Shown: positions 61,972 to 64,000 of the stretch, in pieces | Numbering within the stretch: the stretch's first letter is position 1 | Layout: each line of letters begins with the position of its first letter | Assembly (NCBI GenBank): GCA_003254925.1 | Contig: QANZ01021078.1 | Span: 1-64,000 of the forward strand | Direction of reading: 5' to 3' | Source: Chamaecrista fasciculata | Lineage: Eukaryota > Streptophyta > Magnoliopsida > Fabales > Fabaceae | DNA length: 64,000 bases | Position numbers and translations under genes: made by a program | The notes under the pieces: model-generated | What the model was told of the DNA's origin: nothing | Seen by the model: only the letters and a program-made list of their open reading frames with translations | The model's database searches: none

Positions 61972-63471
61972 TCAATAGTTAATAAATTGTTGTGGGTCAT
62001 CATGGTCAACGACATCAGCGATGGTGCGTTTAATGGTGTTGGTGAAGAGGTGTTGTAAATTATAGGGAGCGACAGTGGAACGCGTGCCGTTCCATAAAGC
62101 TTCAGCGAATTGTTGATGAATCTTCTCCGTTGGATGGAAAGAATCCCACCATACATGCTCCTCTGCATTGTCGCATAAGCTATACTCTGTCGTTTTCTTT
62201 GTTCCCCCACAACTGAATATGCCGCCGTATGGTCCATCTCCACAGCAAGCGTTCACTCCATCCTTAAAACCTACATTATTAATTAATAATGTGAATAATT
62301 AACCAAAGTAAGTGTATATAATAAGAAATAAGAAATTATTTATTATACCAAATTATATTGTGAGTAGTACTAGTTAGGAGAAGTAATATTAAAATTAAAT
62401 TAACAATTTAGTCACTGAAAAATCACTAAGCTAACAACTCGATCATTGAAAAATTAAAATATACATTTAGTCTCTGAAAGATCAAAATGGTACGACATTT
62501 AGTCCCTAAAAGAGACTAAATGTGTATTTTAGTTTTTGATCTTTCAGGGACTAAACTATGTATTTTAATTTTTTAGGGACTAAGTTGTTAGCTTGGTCAT
62601 CTTTTAGGGACCAAATTGTTAATTTGCTCTAATACTAATGTTTGATTTGATTATACATACCATAAGAAGCAGGATTGTTGATTCTATGCAGAAGCCAATC
62701 ATAGAAATTAGAGTTGGAGTACTTGAAATCTTTGAGTGCATGTTCAAGGCTCGTGAGGATAGCTGTTAGAGCATGATTATGTGCTTGTGCAAGAGATGAT
62801 GCTGCTTCCAAACACCCATTTTCTGGGTTTAAAACTCTCAGTGCAGGCAAACAACCCAATGGAGACAAGCTTAAAAACCCAAACTTCCTACCTCCTTTCT
62901 CATACAGACTCTGATAATTAAATTATCAATGCAATGCAAACAAAAATCACAACATTAACATGTTAATTAGTTAATAAATTTGAAGTTGTTAATTAGTTGC
63001 AGCTAATTAATTAATTAATTACTTGGATTGTGCGTGTTAAGTTCCCAATGACCATCCCAACGTACTGTTCGGGATTGAAGGTTTCCTGCATTTTTGGGTT
63101 ACCCAGATAACCACCCATATAGTCATTGCTTCCAATGCTTATGAAGTAAACTGCTTCTGATATCACTTCCTTTCCTCTTTCCTCTCCCAGCTTTTCTTCT
63201 AATAATTTTCTCACTTCTTCAAAGTTCTTCATTTGTGTTTCAAGATCAATCACCTAATTCATATCCAATTAATAAAAGGGTCACATTTTTTTTTTTTATT
63301 TTGTACTTGAACTATATATGCACATATATACTGATCACTCTAAATTAATTACCAGTCCTTGATTAGTTTCAGAAAGAACACCGGCCCCTCCAGAAGCAAA
63401 GTTTGCACCGTGGGTATAATCGGCAGATGGTTGTAAAAATGGAGGAATCAATGGCAGATTCGCATATTCGG
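61972..63471 (-). CDS. GDSL esterase/lipase (GLIP-like), 3' four exons only
   Basis: SGNH-fold hydrolase, normally secreted, acting on ester lipids; the GLIP subgroup of Arabidopsis includes defence-linked members. Exons (high to low): 63471-63353, 63253-63023, 62910-62661, 62270-61972, all in frame, about 298 aa. Visible: AEYANLPLIPPFLQP and GANFASGGAG in the first, SIGSNDYMGGYL (block III, catalytic Asn) in the second, GRKFGFLSLSPLGCLPALR in the third, and CCGDGPYGGIFSCGG plus WWDSFHPTEKIHQ (catalytic Asp and His) in the last. It ends QQFINY. The exon with the signal peptide and the GDS serine block lies beyond position 64000, because 63472-64000 is intron-like. The remaining catalytic residues are intact. 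Confidence 0.93.
62393..62629. mobile_element. Small palindromic MITE in the last GDSL intron
   Basis: The arms read AAATTAACAATTTAGTC on the left and (reverse complement of right) GAGCAAATTAACAATTTGG, with repeated TTTAGTCCCTAAAA-type units. A 9-bp direct repeat with one mismatch flanks it (TAATATTAA at 62384-62392, TAATACTAA at 62630-62638). Its end resembles the 27584 element. It lies between exons 3 and 4 as seen here, clear of the splice sites. Confidence 0.7.
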
Positions 63472-64000
63472 CTATACATATCAGCAGGCAACATAAGCTT
63501 AATTAGTGTATACAACACTATTTAAAGCATCTATCAAAGGCTTTTCTAGCAAATACGGAACATTCAATTGTCTATGGAAATAATTTATTGATCTATGTAT
63601 GAAATCAATTGTATCAAGACAAATGTATAAATAAAGTAACATAGTCATAATCAAATTATCATACCTTGATTATTGTGCTAAATTAGAATTGTGGCATTAG
63701 TAACAATATAGTAATATTTGATTTAGTACATGATTGATATATCCAATATAACTAATATATAAAAATTTCTCACAATTATATTTTATCAAAGACAATTATG
63801 TTATATGTATTATTTTTTTTATTTTCAAAATTTTTGTCCCGACTAATCCGGACTTAACTCGTATTGCGTACTTGACTATAATAAAAGAGTATTGTAATAG
63901 AAATAACTGCAATATTTATAAAGTCTCAAACTTAAAATTTTATTTAAGCGATACCAAATTACTTTCTACTTGAACGAGACTCTTATTAAATATTGTTAAA
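63472..64000 (-). other. GDSL intron 1 (partial)
   Basis: AT-rich, without coding signal, directly upstream of the first visible GDSL exon. The expected GDS-containing exon is not present, so this is taken as intron sequence running off the window. Confidence 0.7.

Noticed and set aside
1-64000. CRISPR arrays, operons, bacterial features or tRNA/rRNA genes
   Set aside because: The window is plant nuclear DNA. The tandem repeats at 2 kb are not CRISPR-like, and the tRNA-like boxes belong to SINEs with A-rich tails and target duplications.

Overview
The window is nuclear DNA from a flowering plant, most likely a dicot and probably a rosid. It is AT-rich, its genes carry many GT-AG introns, it is crowded with small transposable elements, and its proteins are plant-type: a SUS1-like sucrose synthase, eIF3k, a plant SAC phosphatase and a GLIP-like GDSL lipase. 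One assembly gap (17035-17833) and a single N (29883) are present. All gene models were spliced by hand from the sequence; reading frame is preserved across every proposed junction.

Layout. 1-3060: left-truncated, decayed Ty1-copia element on the minus strand, with an LTR at 2791-3060, integrase remnants near 220-720, and a non-coding region packed with short hairpins and tandem repeats where gag would lie. 3.1-11 kb: AT-rich intergenic DNA with two terminal-inverted-repeat elements. 11194-14638 (minus): complete sucrose synthase gene, 12 coding exons, 807 aa, with a probable leader intron and a TATA box at about 15587. 15.6-35.6 kb: gene desert made of MITEs, SINEs and retroelement-like debris, several of them nested. 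36347-39163 (plus): complete eIF3k gene, 8 exons, 234 aa, with a SINE in intron 7. 40514-50482 (minus): complete SAC-domain phosphoinositide phosphatase, 16 exons, 845 aa, with a hAT-like MITE in an intron and an 11-codon Asp run. 51962-53431: PIF/Harbinger-like element with TTA target duplication. 54633-54836: SINE. 55.0-60.7 kb: nearly full-length but dead L1-type LINE. 61972-63471 (minus): the last four exons of a GDSL esterase/lipase gene whose first exon lies beyond the right edge.

The four host genes are unrelated in function (sucrose cleavage, translation initiation, phosphoinositide turnover, secreted lipid hydrolysis) and form no cluster. The most distinctive content is the mobile DNA. 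At least four small fold-back elements carry 9-bp AT-rich target duplications (MULE-like), two carry perfect 8-bp duplications (hAT-like), and one carries a 3-bp TTA duplication (Harbinger-like). Two SINE families are present with clear target duplications. The hairpin array inside the copia relic is the best candidate for something not commonly described.
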